Shown in pieces: positions 1-8,963 of a stretch of 54,903 nucleotides of DNA (within the stretch, counting starts at the first letter, position 1; each line of letters starts with the position of its first letter). The notes under the pieces were generated by a model. The model was given only the letters and a program-made list of their open reading frames with translations, searched no databases and was not told where the DNA came from. This DNA is from Clostridium sp. UBA2485 (GTDB lineage Bacteria; Bacillota; Clostridia; Clostridiales; Clostridiaceae): NCBI RefSeq assembly GCF_002341865.1, contig NZ_DDOV01000112.1, positions 47,571-102,473 on the forward strand, given 5' to 3'. Both the position numbers and the translations under genes were made by a program.

Positions 1-75
1 GACACAGTCACTTTTATTAAAAAATCCATTTAGAGAAATTAATTTATAAAATTAATTTCAACCGTAATTGTCGGA
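1..75. repeat. Dispersed intergenic repeat, left half (split by IS)
   Basis: An AT-rich sequence with the small inverted repeat GAAATTAATTT / AAATTAATTTC, ending in AATTGTC. The same order of motifs occurs in the copies at 11152-11343 and 15521-15601. The remainder of this copy continues after the IS at 1411-1453. Confidence 0.5.
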
Positions 76-96
76 TTGCCCCCCTAAAAGTGGACT

Positions 97-1053
97 CTAA
101 ATGCTAATTACTAGATCATCCTTAAATTTACAATTTTTTAGATTATAGAACTCATCATAAGTTCTATAATCTATTGATGAATGGACTCGTATCGTGTTAT
201 ATCCATATACATATTTATCAATGATGGCTTCCGCCTCTTCTAAACTATTAAATATCTTGCCAGCTAGACACTCATCTTGAAGATACCTATGATATGACTC
301 TATATGTGCATTATAGTTCTGGCTATGCACTGGAATCCTTTCATGGATCACTTTTTCTTTTATACATAGCTTTTCAAAGTCATGAGCTATAAACTGTGAA
401 CCATTGTCCGTACGGACAGTAAGTCCGTCAACAGCATCTTTGATGCTTCTGTTGTATAATGCTATAAGCAATACTTCTTGCGCTGCTTCAGCATTAGCAG
501 AAGGTGATAGCTTACATGCTATAATACTTCTATCAAAAACATCAATAATTGAAGCTAAATAAGCAACTTCACGTGTACCAGCAATATACACATACTTTGT
601 GTCCATCTCCCAAAGTTGATTAGACTGTTTAACTAAGTGATTCTTACAAACACGTTTATATCTTGTAACTGGCTCCTTAGATTTCTGTATCATCCTTAAT
701 ACACTCATTAGCCGATATACCTTTTTCTTGTTTATCTTTAAGCAATACCTTCGCTTAAGAACTGCTGTAATCTTCTTGTAACCATAGTGTTGTCCATGAT
801 CACAGGACTTTATTTCCATAATGTACTTTTGTATTACTAAGTCACTTACTTTTACATTATTAATATTATAGCTAAATCCAGGAATAACTCCCTCTTTTCT
901 TACAATGGGTGTATTTCCATCTTTTTTAGCTTGTTTTCTTCGATAGTATGTAGATCTATTCAGTCCTAGTATCCTAAGAATGCTTGTTACTGGTGCTCCA
1001 CATGCTATCCATTCCTCTGCATACTCATAATAATCTATTTTATTTTCTTTTTT
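97..1053 (-). CDS. IS3-family transposase OrfB (DDE integrase domain)
   Basis: This is the catalytic half of the IS3 transposase (rve integrase core). The frame is open from about 1053, just after a stop. It first encodes a helix-turn-helix-like stretch (ILRILGLNRSTYYRRKQ) and then the DDE core: D in WEMDTKYV, D in VRTDNGSQF and E in NAHIESYHRY. The triad is intact and the C terminus complete. No ATG occurs before position 819, so translation probably depends on fusion to OrfA. OrfB is in the +1 (-2) phase relative to OrfA across a run of eight A residues, not the usual -1 phase. A one-base slip or indel would be needed. Confidence 0.85.
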   Translation of the reverse strand, partial: KKENKIDYYEYAEEWIACGAPVTSILRILGLNRSTYYRRKQAKKDGNTPIVRKEGVIPGFSYNINNVKVSDLVIQKYIMEIKSCDHGQHYGYKKITAVLKRRYCLKINKKKVYRLMSVLRMIQKSKEPVTRYKRVCKNHLVKQSNQLWEMDTKYVYIAGTREVAYLASIIDVFDRSIIACKLSPSANAEAAQEVLLIALYNRSIKDAVDGLTVRTDNGSQFIAHDFEKLCIKEKVIHERIPVHSQNYNAHIESYHRYLQDECLAGKIFNSLEEAEAIIDKYVYGYNTIRVHSSIDYRTYDEFYNLKNCKFKDDLVISI

Positions 1054-1336
1054 TTAATAAATCTCTCAATACTGCTATTTCTAGGTCTTTCTGTTTATTT
1101 TCTTCAACAAGTTTTTTATACTCTTTCTTATAATTGACAATTATATTTTCTTCCTTAGGTTCCTTTGGTTTCAACGTTTGTTGATATCTCCTATAATTTC
1201 CTTTCCATGTTGATAGCAATTTAGGATTAATATCATATTTTGCAGCAACTAAAGCATTGCTTCCATATTCCAATGCCTCCTTAACAATTGCAACTCGTTT
1301 TTCTTCTGTAAACTTTCTTGTAAATTTTGTAGTCAT
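1040..1336 (-). CDS. IS3-family transposase OrfA (HTH/leucine-zipper)
   Basis: A 98-aa DNA-binding subunit of the IS3 transposase. The N-terminal half is a helix-turn-helix of the HTH_8/HTH_29 type (KRVAIVKEALEYGSNALVAAKYDI with W44 in LLSTWKG). The C-terminal half is a Lys/Glu-rich coiled coil ending LRDLLKKRK, where frameshifting to OrfB normally occurs. The stop is directly after an 8-A run at 1048-1055 (plus-strand T run). Family assignment is firm. Whether the element is active is unknown because OrfB is not in the expected -1 frame. Confidence 0.85.
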   Translation of the reverse strand: MTTKFTRKFTEEKRVAIVKEALEYGSNALVAAKYDINPKLLSTWKGNYRRYQQTLKPKEPKEENIIVNYKKEYKKLVEENKQKDLEIAVLRDLLKKRK

Positions 1337-1410
1337 ATTTTACCCCCTCAACCTTGCTTTTTTATTGTATAGTCATTTGAACGAAGTGTCTAACATCTTG
1401 AGGGGGTCTA

Positions 1411-1453
1411 TGAGTTGTCAATTGTCCATTTTCAATTCTCTATTGATTAAAAT
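1411..1453. repeat. Dispersed intergenic repeat, right half (split by IS)
   Basis: Contains TTGTCAATTGTCCATT followed by TCAATTCTCTATTGATT. This matches the right terminal arm of the full copy ending at 11343 (TCAATTCTCAATTGATT). It resumes where the left half (1-75) stops, which supports insertion of the IS into a pre-existing repeat. Confidence 0.5.
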
Positions 1454-1461
1454 AGAGAGCT

Positions 1462-1493
1462 AAAAAAAGAAAGAAGATAATTCTTCTTTCTTT
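1462..1493 (-). terminator. Rho-independent terminator of the gpsA operon
   Basis: On the minus strand, 10 nt past the gpsA stop, a stem AAAGAAAGAAGA / TCTTCTTTCTTT with a 3-nt loop runs directly into a T tract (complement of 1462-1468). Confidence 0.75.
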
Positions 1494-1502
1494 ACATATT
1501 CT

Positions 1503-2507
1503 TTATAGCATAAAATTATGCTCATCTTTTTTGTTTCTTGACATCAATTCATAAACTCCGTATTTAGGGTCTTTATCTTCAAATAGAACCTTATATAAGG
1601 TGTCTGTTATAGGCATAGACACTTGTTCTCTTTCTTTTAATTCATAGAAGGCTTTGCAAGCTTTTATTCCTTCAACTACCATACCTACTTCTTTTGTAGC
1701 TTCTTCTCTAGTCATGCCTTTTCCTATTAGTATTCCCGCTCTTCTATTCCTACTATGGATACTAGTACAAGTTACTATAAGATCTCCCATTCCTGTAAGT
1801 CCATAAAAAGTTTCTGCTCTTCCACCTAACTTCATACCTATCTTAATTATTTCACTCATACCTCTTGTCATTAATGCAGCTTTTGTGTTATCACCATAGC
1901 CAATTCCATCAGATATCCCTGCTGCTAATGCTATAATGTTTTTACAAGCTCCACCAATTTCTACTCCTATTAAATCATCATTTGTGTAAACTCTAAATTT
2001 ATTTGACATAAATATATCCTGTACCTTACTTGCTGCTTCCATATTCTTTGAGGAAACAACTATGGTAGTCGGTATATCTTGTGCTACTTCTTCCGCATGA
2101 CTTGGACCTGAAATTACAACTACAGGTATATCCTTTATTTCTTCTTCTATTATCTCTGACATTCTTTTTAAAGTTCCACCTTCTATTCCCTTAGCAACAG
2201 TAGCTACAATTTGAGAACCGCTAATATATTGTGATAGTTTTTTACTAACTTCTCTTATAGCATGAGATGGTACAGCTAACACAACTATATTGCTATCCTT
2301 TACCGCCTTCTCCATATCTGAATAAGCAGTTATATTCGAAGGTATTGCCACCTTTGGTAAATATTTTATATTTTCTCTTTTTACATTTATATCCTCAACT
2401 ATAGCTCTATCATTTGCCCAAATAGAAACCTCTATTCCTTTTTTGGATAACATAACCCCTAAGGCAGTGCCAAAGCTTCCTCCGCCTAAAAATGTAACCT
2501 TTAACAT
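1503..2507 (-). CDS. gpsA: NAD(P)H-dependent glycerol-3-phosphate dehydrogenase
   Basis: Reduces dihydroxyacetone phosphate to sn-glycerol 3-phosphate in the cytoplasm, supplying the backbone for phospholipids. The 334 aa match the usual family length. The N-terminal Rossmann motif is GGGSFGTALG (residues 8-17). The catalytic lysine is K189 in GGACKNIIALAAG, with a second conserved K107 in VAKGIEGG. The helical C-terminal domain holds GLTGMGDLIVT. It is the last gene of the DUF512-der-gpsA operon, 28 nt after der. The der-gpsA pairing is common in Clostridium. In related genomes SpoIVA often follows, but here the terminator and IS follow. Confidence 0.96.
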   Translation of the reverse strand: MLKVTFLGGGSFGTALGVMLSKKGIEVSIWANDRAIVEDINVKRENIKYLPKVAIPSNITAYSDMEKAVKDSNIVVLAVPSHAIREVSKKLSQYISGSQIVATVAKGIEGGTLKRMSEIIEEEIKDIPVVVISGPSHAEEVAQDIPTTIVVSSKNMEAASKVQDIFMSNKFRVYTNDDLIGVEIGGACKNIIALAAGISDGIGYGDNTKAALMTRGMSEIIKIGMKLGGRAETFYGLTGMGDLIVTCTSIHSRNRRAGILIGKGMTREEATKEVGMVVEGIKACKAFYELKEREQVSMPITDTLYKVLFEDKDPKYGVYELMSRNKKDEHNFML

Positions 2508-2535
2508 AACCTTAAATCATCTCCCAAAAGCCCTT

Positions 2536-3852
2536 TTATTCTTTTCTTTCTCTAAATATTAGTTTAATACCTGTTCCTTTAAAGTCAAAGCTTTCTCTCA
2601 ATTGATTTTCTAAATATCTCTCATAAGAGAAATGTAGTAAACTAGGGTCATTAACAAAAAATATAAAAGTCGGTGGTTTTGTATTTACTTGTGTTACATA
2701 AAATATTTTTAATCTTTTAAGTGCTACTACTGGTGGCTCTTTCATAAGTACTGCTCTACTTATTACATCATTTAGCACTCCTGTAGCTACTCTCTTATTA
2801 TAGTTATCATAACATTCTCTAGCCATCTGAAGAACTCTATTTACCCTTTGACCAGTTTTAGCTGAAATAAATAAGTATGATGCATAAGACATAAATGATA
2901 AACCTTTAGCAATATCCATTTGGAAGTTTCTCATAGTCTTATCATCTTTCTCTATTAAGTCCCACTTATTAACAACAACCATAATTGCTTTATTTAACTC
3001 GTGAGCATATCCTACAATCTTCTCATCTTGGTCACTTAAACCCTCAGTAGCATCAATCATAAGAATACATATGTCTGCTCTTTCAATAGCAGCTAATGTT
3101 CTAACTACACTATATCTTTCTATTTCTTCTTTAACTTTACTCTTTCTTCTAAGTCCCGCTGTATCTATTAATGTAAATTTACCTTCTGTTGTCTCTATTT
3201 TGCTATCTATAGCATCTCTTGTTGTTCCTGGAATATTACTAACAATATTCCTTTCCTCTCCTAAAATTTTATTTATAAGAGAGGATTTTCCTACGTTTGG
3301 TTTTCCAATCATAGCAATTTTTATGTATTCGTCTTCTTCTTCGGATAAATCCTCTGGATTAAAGTGAGCAACAACTTCATCAAGCATATCTCCAAGACCT
3401 AATCCTTGAGATGCAGATATTGCTATAGGATTTCCTATACCCAAATTATAAAACTCAAAAGCATTATCTTCTAGTTCTATTCTATCTATTTTATTAACAA
3501 CTAATACTATTGGTTTTTTAGACTTTCTAAGCATTTGAGCTACTTCATGATCTGAAGGATGAAGCCCAGCTTTTCCATCAACTATAAAGACAATAACATC
3601 TGCTGTTTCTATAGCCATGTTCGCTTGCCTTCTCATCTGTGCCATAATAATATCTTCATTTTCTGGTTCAATACCACCAGTATCAATTATTGTAAAATTA
3701 TGTCTAAGCCATTCAGCTTCAGCATATATTCTATCTCTCGTTACTCCTGGTGTATCTTCAACTATAGCTATTCTCTTTCCAGCTAATTTATTAAATAATG
3801 TGGACTTACCAACATTAGGTCTTCCAACTATTGCAACTATTGGCTTTCCCAT
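2536..3852 (-). CDS. der: Ribosome biogenesis GTPase Der (EngA)
   Basis: An essential tandem GTPase for 50S ribosome assembly. The 438 aa contain two complete G domains. G1 has GRPNVGKST (10-18), DTPGVTRDR, DTGG and NKID. G2 has GKPNVGKSS (about 184-192), NIPGTTRDA, DTAGLRRK and NKWDL. A KH-like RNA-binding domain occupies the last 85 residues (KLIFRERKE end). All nucleotide-binding motifs are intact. Its ATG begins one nucleotide after the end of the upstream DUF512 gene, so the two are co-transcribed and probably translationally coupled. Confidence 0.97.
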   Translation of the reverse strand: MGKPIVAIVGRPNVGKSTLFNKLAGKRIAIVEDTPGVTRDRIYAEAEWLRHNFTIIDTGGIEPENEDIIMAQMRRQANMAIETADVIVFIVDGKAGLHPSDHEVAQMLRKSKKPIVLVVNKIDRIELEDNAFEFYNLGIGNPIAISASQGLGLGDMLDEVVAHFNPEDLSEEEDEYIKIAMIGKPNVGKSSLINKILGEERNIVSNIPGTTRDAIDSKIETTEGKFTLIDTAGLRRKSKVKEEIERYSVVRTLAAIERADICILMIDATEGLSDQDEKIVGYAHELNKAIMVVVNKWDLIEKDDKTMRNFQMDIAKGLSFMSYASYLFISAKTGQRVNRVLQMARECYDNYNKRVATGVLNDVISRAVLMKEPPVVALKRLKIFYVTQVNTKPPTFIFFVNDPSLLHFSYERYLENQLRESFDFKGTGIKLIFRERKE

Positions 3853-3853
3853 T

Positions 3854-5188
3854 TTACTCCTCCTCTAAATGTTTATTTAGTATATTGATTAGATCATCTC
3901 CAGCATAATCACACACTAAGAACTCTTTATTTAGTATTTTCTCCAAATCTCTTACAGTATAATCATCTAGCAATAATCCTTCTACCTCTTCTCCAAGCTC
4001 ATATCCTTTTTTTAGCATATTATTTGGAATTATAATATAATCTCCTAGTGTTTCTTCCTTAGCAGTATTGATTATATCTATACCAGTTAAAAGCCCTGCC
4101 ACAGTTATTGTGGTACCAAAAAATTTATTTTCTACCGCTATTACATTAATTTTAATATTGGAATTTACTTTCATTATACTATTAGCAACTTCCTCTAAAA
4201 CAGCCTTAGCAGAAACCCCTGTAATCATAGTAAAGTTACCTTTACCCTTTTTATTTAAATACTCCACTTGTTCTTTTATGGTATTTTTTAATATTCTTAT
4301 CATTCCAATTCCATCTTCTAACTGCTCATATCCTCCATAATGTTCTTCTTTTGGAGGTTCAATTCCAGCCATTACATAAAACTCATCAGATAATCTTACA
4401 AAAGGAGTTCCACTTTCTTTTACATATTTATCTTGAAGGACTTTAACACTTTCTATAAGTTCCTTAGAATTTTCCTTAGTGAATAGTTTTAAATGTGGTA
4501 AATTAGCTCTAAATTTAGTTATTCCTAGTGGAACTACTGCTAAATTTTCCACACTTGGGTAAAGAGCATATAAATCTTCAATAGTTCTTATAAGTTCTTT
4601 CCCATCATTTATGTCAGGACAACAAACTATTTGAGTGTTTACCTTTATGTCTGCCTCTGCTAGCCTTTTTAGTATATCATATATGTTGCCAGCAAATCTA
4701 TTTTTTAACATTTTTATCCTTAATTCAGGATTTGTAGTATGTACAGATACGTTTATAGGACTAATTCTATATTTTATTATTCTTTCAATATCCTCTTCCT
4801 TCATATTAGTTAAAGTTAGGAAATTTCCTTGTAAAAAAGATAATCTTGAATCATCATCCTTAAAGTATAAAGTTTGCCTCATACCGGTTGGTAATTGATC
4901 AATAAAACAAAATACACATTTATTATGACAGCTCATAGGCCTATCTAATATAGCTTCTTTAAATACTATACCTAAATCTTCATCATAATCCTTTTCTATT
5001 TCTATTTCCCATACCTCACCATTAGGTTTTTCAACTTCTAGCTCTAAATACTCATCGGTGATTAAGAATTTATAATCTATAATATCCTTAACATTATTAC
5101 CGTTAATACTGATAAGCTTGTCACCTGATTCAATTTCCACTTCTTCTGCTATGCTGTTAGGAAGAACCTTTGATACTAAATTTTTCAC
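3854..5188 (-). CDS. DUF512 protein: PDZ plus radical-SAM-like enzyme
   Basis: A 444-aa protein of the DUF512 family, found next to der in many clostridia; its substrate is not known. The N terminus (about 1-65) is PDZ-like (SGDKLISINGNNV). It is followed by a cysteine motif C87-x3-C91-x2-C94 (CHNKCVFCF) of the kind that ligates the radical-SAM 4Fe-4S cluster. The C-terminal half is DUF512 proper (GYEQLEDGIGMIRILKN; FFGTTITVAGLLTG). The start is GTG at 5188, 8 nt after GGAGG. It is first in the operon with der and gpsA. Family assignment is confident; the reaction is unknown. Confidence 0.88.
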   Translation of the reverse strand: MKNLVSKVLPNSIAEEVEIESGDKLISINGNNVKDIIDYKFLITDEYLELEVEKPNGEVWEIEIEKDYDEDLGIVFKEAILDRPMSCHNKCVFCFIDQLPTGMRQTLYFKDDDSRLSFLQGNFLTLTNMKEEDIERIIKYRISPINVSVHTTNPELRIKMLKNRFAGNIYDILKRLAEADIKVNTQIVCCPDINDGKELIRTIEDLYALYPSVENLAVVPLGITKFRANLPHLKLFTKENSKELIESVKVLQDKYVKESGTPFVRLSDEFYVMAGIEPPKEEHYGGYEQLEDGIGMIRILKNTIKEQVEYLNKKGKGNFTMITGVSAKAVLEEVANSIMKVNSNIKINVIAVENKFFGTTITVAGLLTGIDIINTAKEETLGDYIIIPNNMLKKGYELGEEVEGLLLDDYTVRDLEKILNKEFLVCDYAGDDLINILNKHLEEE

Positions 5189-5846
5189 ATTTCTTCCTCC
5201 TGTTCTATTAGTTTTTATACTATATTTTAGAATAATAGTAGTATTTGAATTTTGAAAATTAGCATTATATAAATTTTATATTGACTTATATTTAAAATAA
5301 TTAAAATACAATTATTATTGCTTTCATAAAACTTCTAACAATTATTTGTTATATCTAGTTTTATCTTTAATTTTATATTTTATGAACTACTTCTATAAGT
5401 TACTAAATTCTATCAATGATAACTTTAATATTAATCATCTTCAAAAAAACATATTATATCTGCTATTATGTTATAATATATCAATTATATTCAATAGTCA
5501 ATGTAAATGCATAAGGGTTATTATCAATTTGAATACCTCTTTGCTTAATGAACAATTTATAGAAAAATTTTATAGTACAATAATAATTATAAATAACTTA
5601 AAGTGAAATATATGATTTTTTGCAAAAGAAAAATGCTTAAGGATAATAAGCATTTTTCTTTAATCTTTAGGAGGTAATTGTGAAATTTATTACCTATTTT
5701 AATATGATTATTAGTAACTTAATTATAATAGGTTTAAATACTCTAAAAGTTACAATAATATAAATTAAATATTACAAATTGGTTAAAATAACCTTCATCG
5801 ATAAATAATTGATATTTTGGAATATGTTTCATATATTGTCTCGTTT
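5189..5846. other. AT-rich intergenic region between phoU and the DUF512-der-gpsA operon
   Basis: This 658-bp stretch should hold the promoter of the DUF512-der-gpsA operon near its left edge and the phoU terminator at 5628-5658. An 86-codon plus-strand reading frame (5346-5606) is all I/N/L/Y/S, has no good ribosome binding site and looks like a by-product of AT richness. I see no RNA gene. Confidence 0.5.
5628..5658 (-). terminator. Terminator of the pst-phoU operon (bidirectional shape)
   Basis: A stem GAAAAATGCTTA / TAAGCATTTTTC with a short loop. It is flanked on the minus strand by TTTTC-rich sequence and lies about 190 nt beyond the phoU stop. Confidence 0.6.
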
Positions 5847-6503
5847 TTATTCATTTAAATCAATTTTCTTACCACTTAGAAGATAAATTGTCCATTCACA
5901 TATATTAGTAGTATGATCTCCAATTCTTTCCAGGAACTTACAAACAAATAACAATCTTGTAGTTTGCTCTATTACTTCTGGTTTCTTAGTCATTATCATC
6001 AAAAGCTCTGAAAATACATTGTTATATAATTTATCAACCTGATCATCCATACGACAAATCTCTAGTGCCTTTTCCTCACTTTTATTTAAGTAAGCTTCAA
6101 TTGAGCCCTCTATCATCTTACTAACTAAAACTCCCATTTTAGATATATCTCTAAGTTCCTTTATATATTCTTCATCACAAAGTTTCAATGTAATTTTTGA
6201 AATATCCACTGCATGATCTGCAATTCTTTCAAGATCTGTTACAATTTTACTTATAGTAAATATAGTTCTTAGATCAGTAGCTAATGGTTGCCTCGTAGCT
6301 ATTAAAGTCACACATTTATCTCCTATATTATTTTCAAAATCATCAATTATATCATCTTTTTTGATTATATCTTTTGCCAAGTTCACATCTTGCTTTATAA
6401 GGGCATCCATTGTGTCCTTTATTTGCTCACTTACTGCTAAAGTCATCTTAGATAATTGATTTTGAAGTTCTAATAACTCTGTATCAAAAGATTTTCTTGA
6501 CAT
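5847..6503 (-). CDS. phoU: Phosphate signalling complex protein PhoU
   Basis: A negative regulator that links the Pst transporter to PhoR and limits phosphate uptake. The 218 aa form two tandem PhoU three-helix repeats. Each carries the metal-binding type motif: D-x-E-R-IADHAVDI in repeat 1 and E-R-IGDHTTNICEW in repeat 2. It is the last gene of the pst operon, 11 nt after the distal pstB. Length and motifs are typical. Confidence 0.95.
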   Translation of the reverse strand: MSRKSFDTELLELQNQLSKMTLAVSEQIKDTMDALIKQDVNLAKDIIKKDDIIDDFENNIGDKCVTLIATRQPLATDLRTIFTISKIVTDLERIADHAVDISKITLKLCDEEYIKELRDISKMGVLVSKMIEGSIEAYLNKSEEKALEICRMDDQVDKLYNNVFSELLMIMTKKPEVIEQTTRLLFVCKFLERIGDHTTNICEWTIYLLSGKKIDLNE

Positions 6504-6514
6504 TATTTCACCAC

Positions 6515-7261
6515 CTAACTTATTCTTCCTGTAATATAATCTTCTGTTCTATTGTCCTTAGGCTTATAAAAAAGATCCTTAGTTTTTCCATACTCTATAA
6601 TTTCCCCATTAAAAAAGAATGCAGTATAATCTGATATTCTAGCTGCTTGCTGCATATTATGAGTTACTATAACAATAGTGTATTCACTTTTTAAATTATC
6701 CATAAGTTCTTCAATTTTTGAAGTTGAAATAGGATCTAAGGCTGAAGTAGGTTCATCCATTAATATTACCTTAGGTTTAACTGCTATTGTTCTAGCAATA
6801 CATAATCTCTGTTGCTGTCCACCAGATAGTGATAATGCACTTTTATTAAGTCTATCTTTAACTTCATCATATAAGTTTACAGCCTTTAAGCTTTCTTCTA
6901 CTATTTCATCTAAAAGTTTTTTATCTTTAATTCCATGGATTTTAGGACCATAGACTATGTTTTCATATATAGACTTAGGGAAAACATTAGGCTTTTGAAA
7001 TACCATTCCAACCTCTTTTCTAAGTCTTATAACATCGTATTCATATATATTATCATTTAAATAGCTTATGTTTCCTTTAATAGTTACATTATCTATAAAA
7101 TCATTCATTCTATTCAATGTTCTTAAAAATGTAGACTTCCCACAGCCTGAAGGACCGATAAGAGCTGTTATCTTATTTTCCATTATCTCCATATTTACAT
7201 TTTTTAAAGCTTGCATTTCGCCATAAAATAAATTTAAATTTTCTACTTTAATATTATTCAT
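6515..7261 (-). CDS. pstB: Phosphate ABC transporter ATP-binding protein PstB (distal copy)
   Basis: The ATPase that drives phosphate import through PstCA. The 248 aa contain Walker A GPSGCGKST (about 36-44), Q-loop FQKPNVFP, signature LSGGQQQR, Walker B ILMDEPTSALD and H-loop VTHNM. It lies 18 nt downstream of a second, clearly paralogous pstB with the same motifs and near-identical spacing, so the pair looks like a tandem duplication. Both copies retain every catalytic motif and should be functional. Confidence 0.95.
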   Translation of the reverse strand: MNNIKVENLNLFYGEMQALKNVNMEIMENKITALIGPSGCGKSTFLRTLNRMNDFIDNVTIKGNISYLNDNIYEYDVIRLRKEVGMVFQKPNVFPKSIYENIVYGPKIHGIKDKKLLDEIVEESLKAVNLYDEVKDRLNKSALSLSGGQQQRLCIARTIAVKPKVILMDEPTSALDPISTSKIEELMDNLKSEYTIVIVTHNMQQAARISDYTAFFFNGEIIEYGKTKDLFYKPKDNRTEDYITGRIS

Positions 7262-7279
7262 ATTCTGCCTCCAGTTATA

Positions 7280-8035
7280 TTAACCAAATCTACCTGAAAT
7301 GTAATCCTCTGTTTTTTTATTTTTAGGATTAGAAAAAATATTATTAGTAATATCCATTTCTATAAGTTTACCATTTAAAAAGAACGCTGTATAATCTGAA
7401 GTTCTTGCAGCTTGTTCCATATTATGAGTAACCACAACTACTGTGTAATTCTTCTTTAATTCTTCCATAAGTTCCTCAATTTTTAATGTTGAAATAGGAT
7501 CTAGGGCTGAAGTAGGTTCATCCATAAGAATTATATCTGGCTTAGAGGCTAATGCTCTTGCAATACATAGTCTTTGCTGTTGTCCTCCAGATAATCTAAA
7601 AGCTGATTTATTTAGAACATCTTTTACTTCATTCCAAAGTGCAGCTCTTTTTAAGCTACTTTCCACTATTTCATCTAATTTATTTTTATCTTTTATTCCA
7701 TATCTCTTAGGACCATAAATTACATTTTCATATATAGACTTTGGAAAAACGTTAGCTTTTTGAAATACCATTCCTACTGACTTTCTAAGTTCAATTGTAT
7801 CTATATTTTCAATTAAGATATCATTATTATTTATAAGAATTTTTCCTTCATAGTTTATATCATTTATAAAATCATTCATTCTATTTAAGCTTCTTAAAAA
7901 TGTAGATTTGCCACATCCTGAAGGACCTATTAATGCAGTTATTTTTCTTTCTTCAATCTGCAAATTTATATTATCTAAGGCTTTTTTTTCACCATAGTAA
8001 AAGCTAAAATCCTCAACTTTTATTTTAGAAGTCAT
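7280..8035 (-). CDS. pstB: Phosphate ABC transporter ATP-binding protein PstB (proximal copy)
   Basis: A 251-aa ATPase of the high-affinity phosphate importer. It has Walker A GPSGCGKST, Q-loop FQKANVFP, signature RLSGGQQQRLCIARAL, Walker B IILMDEPTSALD and VTHNM. It lies 16 nt after pstA and 18 nt before the second pstB. Two pstB genes in one operon are also known in Bacillus subtilis (pstBA/pstBB). The two copies differ most at the surface and C terminus and are conserved around the nucleotide site. Confidence 0.95.
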   Translation of the reverse strand: MTSKIKVEDFSFYYGEKKALDNINLQIEERKITALIGPSGCGKSTFLRSLNRMNDFINDINYEGKILINNNDILIENIDTIELRKSVGMVFQKANVFPKSIYENVIYGPKRYGIKDKNKLDEIVESSLKRAALWNEVKDVLNKSAFRLSGGQQQRLCIARALASKPDIILMDEPTSALDPISTLKIEELMEELKKNYTVVVVTHNMEQAARTSDYTAFFLNGKLIEMDITNNIFSNPKNKKTEDYISGRFG

Positions 8036-8051
8036 ATTATCTCTCCTAGTC

Positions 8052-8963
8052 TTAATGTAAATTCTTATTATATTTATTTCTTAATAATATTGCTATACTG
8101 TTAGCAGTTAATAAAATTACAAGTAGTACTATTATTCCTGATGCTGCTAATTTTTGAAATTCTGCTTGTGGCCTTGAAGTCCAATTGTAAATTTGTATTG
8201 GTAGTGCTGTATATGAACTTGTAAGTCCTTTTGGTAAAAAGGCTACATAGCTTAAAGCTCCTACCATGATAAGTGGTGCAGATTCTCCTAATGCTCTTGA
8301 TATGGAAAGTATTGTACCTGTTAATATACTTGGCATTGCATAAGGTAAGATAACTCCTGTTATACTTTGCCATTTTGAAACTCCTAAAGCATAAGAACCT
8401 TCTTTAATTGCAATAGGTACATTTCTAAGAGCTTCTTCTGTAGTAATTATTATAGTAGGCAATATTAATAAGGATAATGTCAATGCCCCAGTGAGCATTC
8501 CTCTGCCTAATACTACTACAAAGACTCCTAATCCAAGCATTCCATAAACTATAGATGGAACCCCTGCCAAGTTAGAAATATTAAGTTCTAAAAATTCTCT
8601 TAATCTACTTTTTTTCATGTACTCTTCAATATATATAGCAGTTCCAATTCCTATAGGAAAAGAAATTAATGCTGTCAAAAATATTAAATAAATACTGCCT
8701 ACAAAAGCTGGTAATATTCCAGCCTTACTTACAAATCTTGATGGAAAACTAGTTAAAAAGTTTATATCTAAATATTTAATTCCATCTTTTATTATAGAAA
8801 ACATAAGAAGCACTAAGGTTATTAACGCAAATAATGTACAAGCTAGAAATATGGATTTACATAATGTATTTTTTATTTTTCTTCGTTTTAAATTGTTTTC
8901 TTCCTTAATTCTATGATTTTCCTTAGAGGAAGTTTTATTTATGGCATATCCTTCATTAGACAT
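8052..8963 (-). CDS. pstA: Phosphate ABC transporter permease PstA
   Basis: An inner-membrane permease subunit, 303 aa, with about six hydrophobic segments; the first follows a charged cytoplasmic N terminus of about 30 residues (KENHRIKEENNLKRRK). The binding-protein-dependent transport signature is visible as EALRNVPIAIKEGSYALGVSKWQSITGVILP, the EAA loop that contacts PstB. The start overlaps the end of pstC by 8 nt, indicating translational coupling. Confidence 0.94.
   Translation of the reverse strand: MSNEGYAINKTSSKENHRIKEENNLKRRKIKNTLCKSIFLACTLFALITLVLLMFSIIKDGIKYLDINFLTSFPSRFVSKAGILPAFVGSIYLIFLTALISFPIGIGTAIYIEEYMKKSRLREFLELNISNLAGVPSIVYGMLGLGVFVVVLGRGMLTGALTLSLLILPTIIITTEEALRNVPIAIKEGSYALGVSKWQSITGVILPYAMPSILTGTILSISRALGESAPLIMVGALSYVAFLPKGLTSSYTALPIQIYNWTSRPQAEFQKLAASGIIVLLVILLTANSIAILLRNKYNKNLH

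Larger units (their letters stand above)
76..1410 (-). mobile_element. IS3-family (IS150-like) insertion sequence
   Basis: The element carries the two IS3 frames, orfA (1040-1336) and orfB (97-1053), both on the minus strand. The proposed ends are imperfect inverted repeats: the left end begins TTGCCCCCCTAAAAG and the reverse complement of the right end begins TAGACCCCCTCAAGA. I see no clean target duplication (GGA on the left, TGA on the right). Flanking sequence on both sides matches the two halves of a dispersed clostridial repeat, so the IS probably landed inside a copy of it. Exact ends are uncertain by a few bases. Confidence 0.8.

Noticed and set aside
2536..3852. Two fused GTPases suggesting a gene fusion
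   Set aside because: Tandem G domains are the normal architecture of Der.
5346..5606. 86-codon plus-strand frame rich in I, N, L and Y
   Set aside because: Composition is that of random AT-rich DNA, no ribosome binding site, no recognisable motif.
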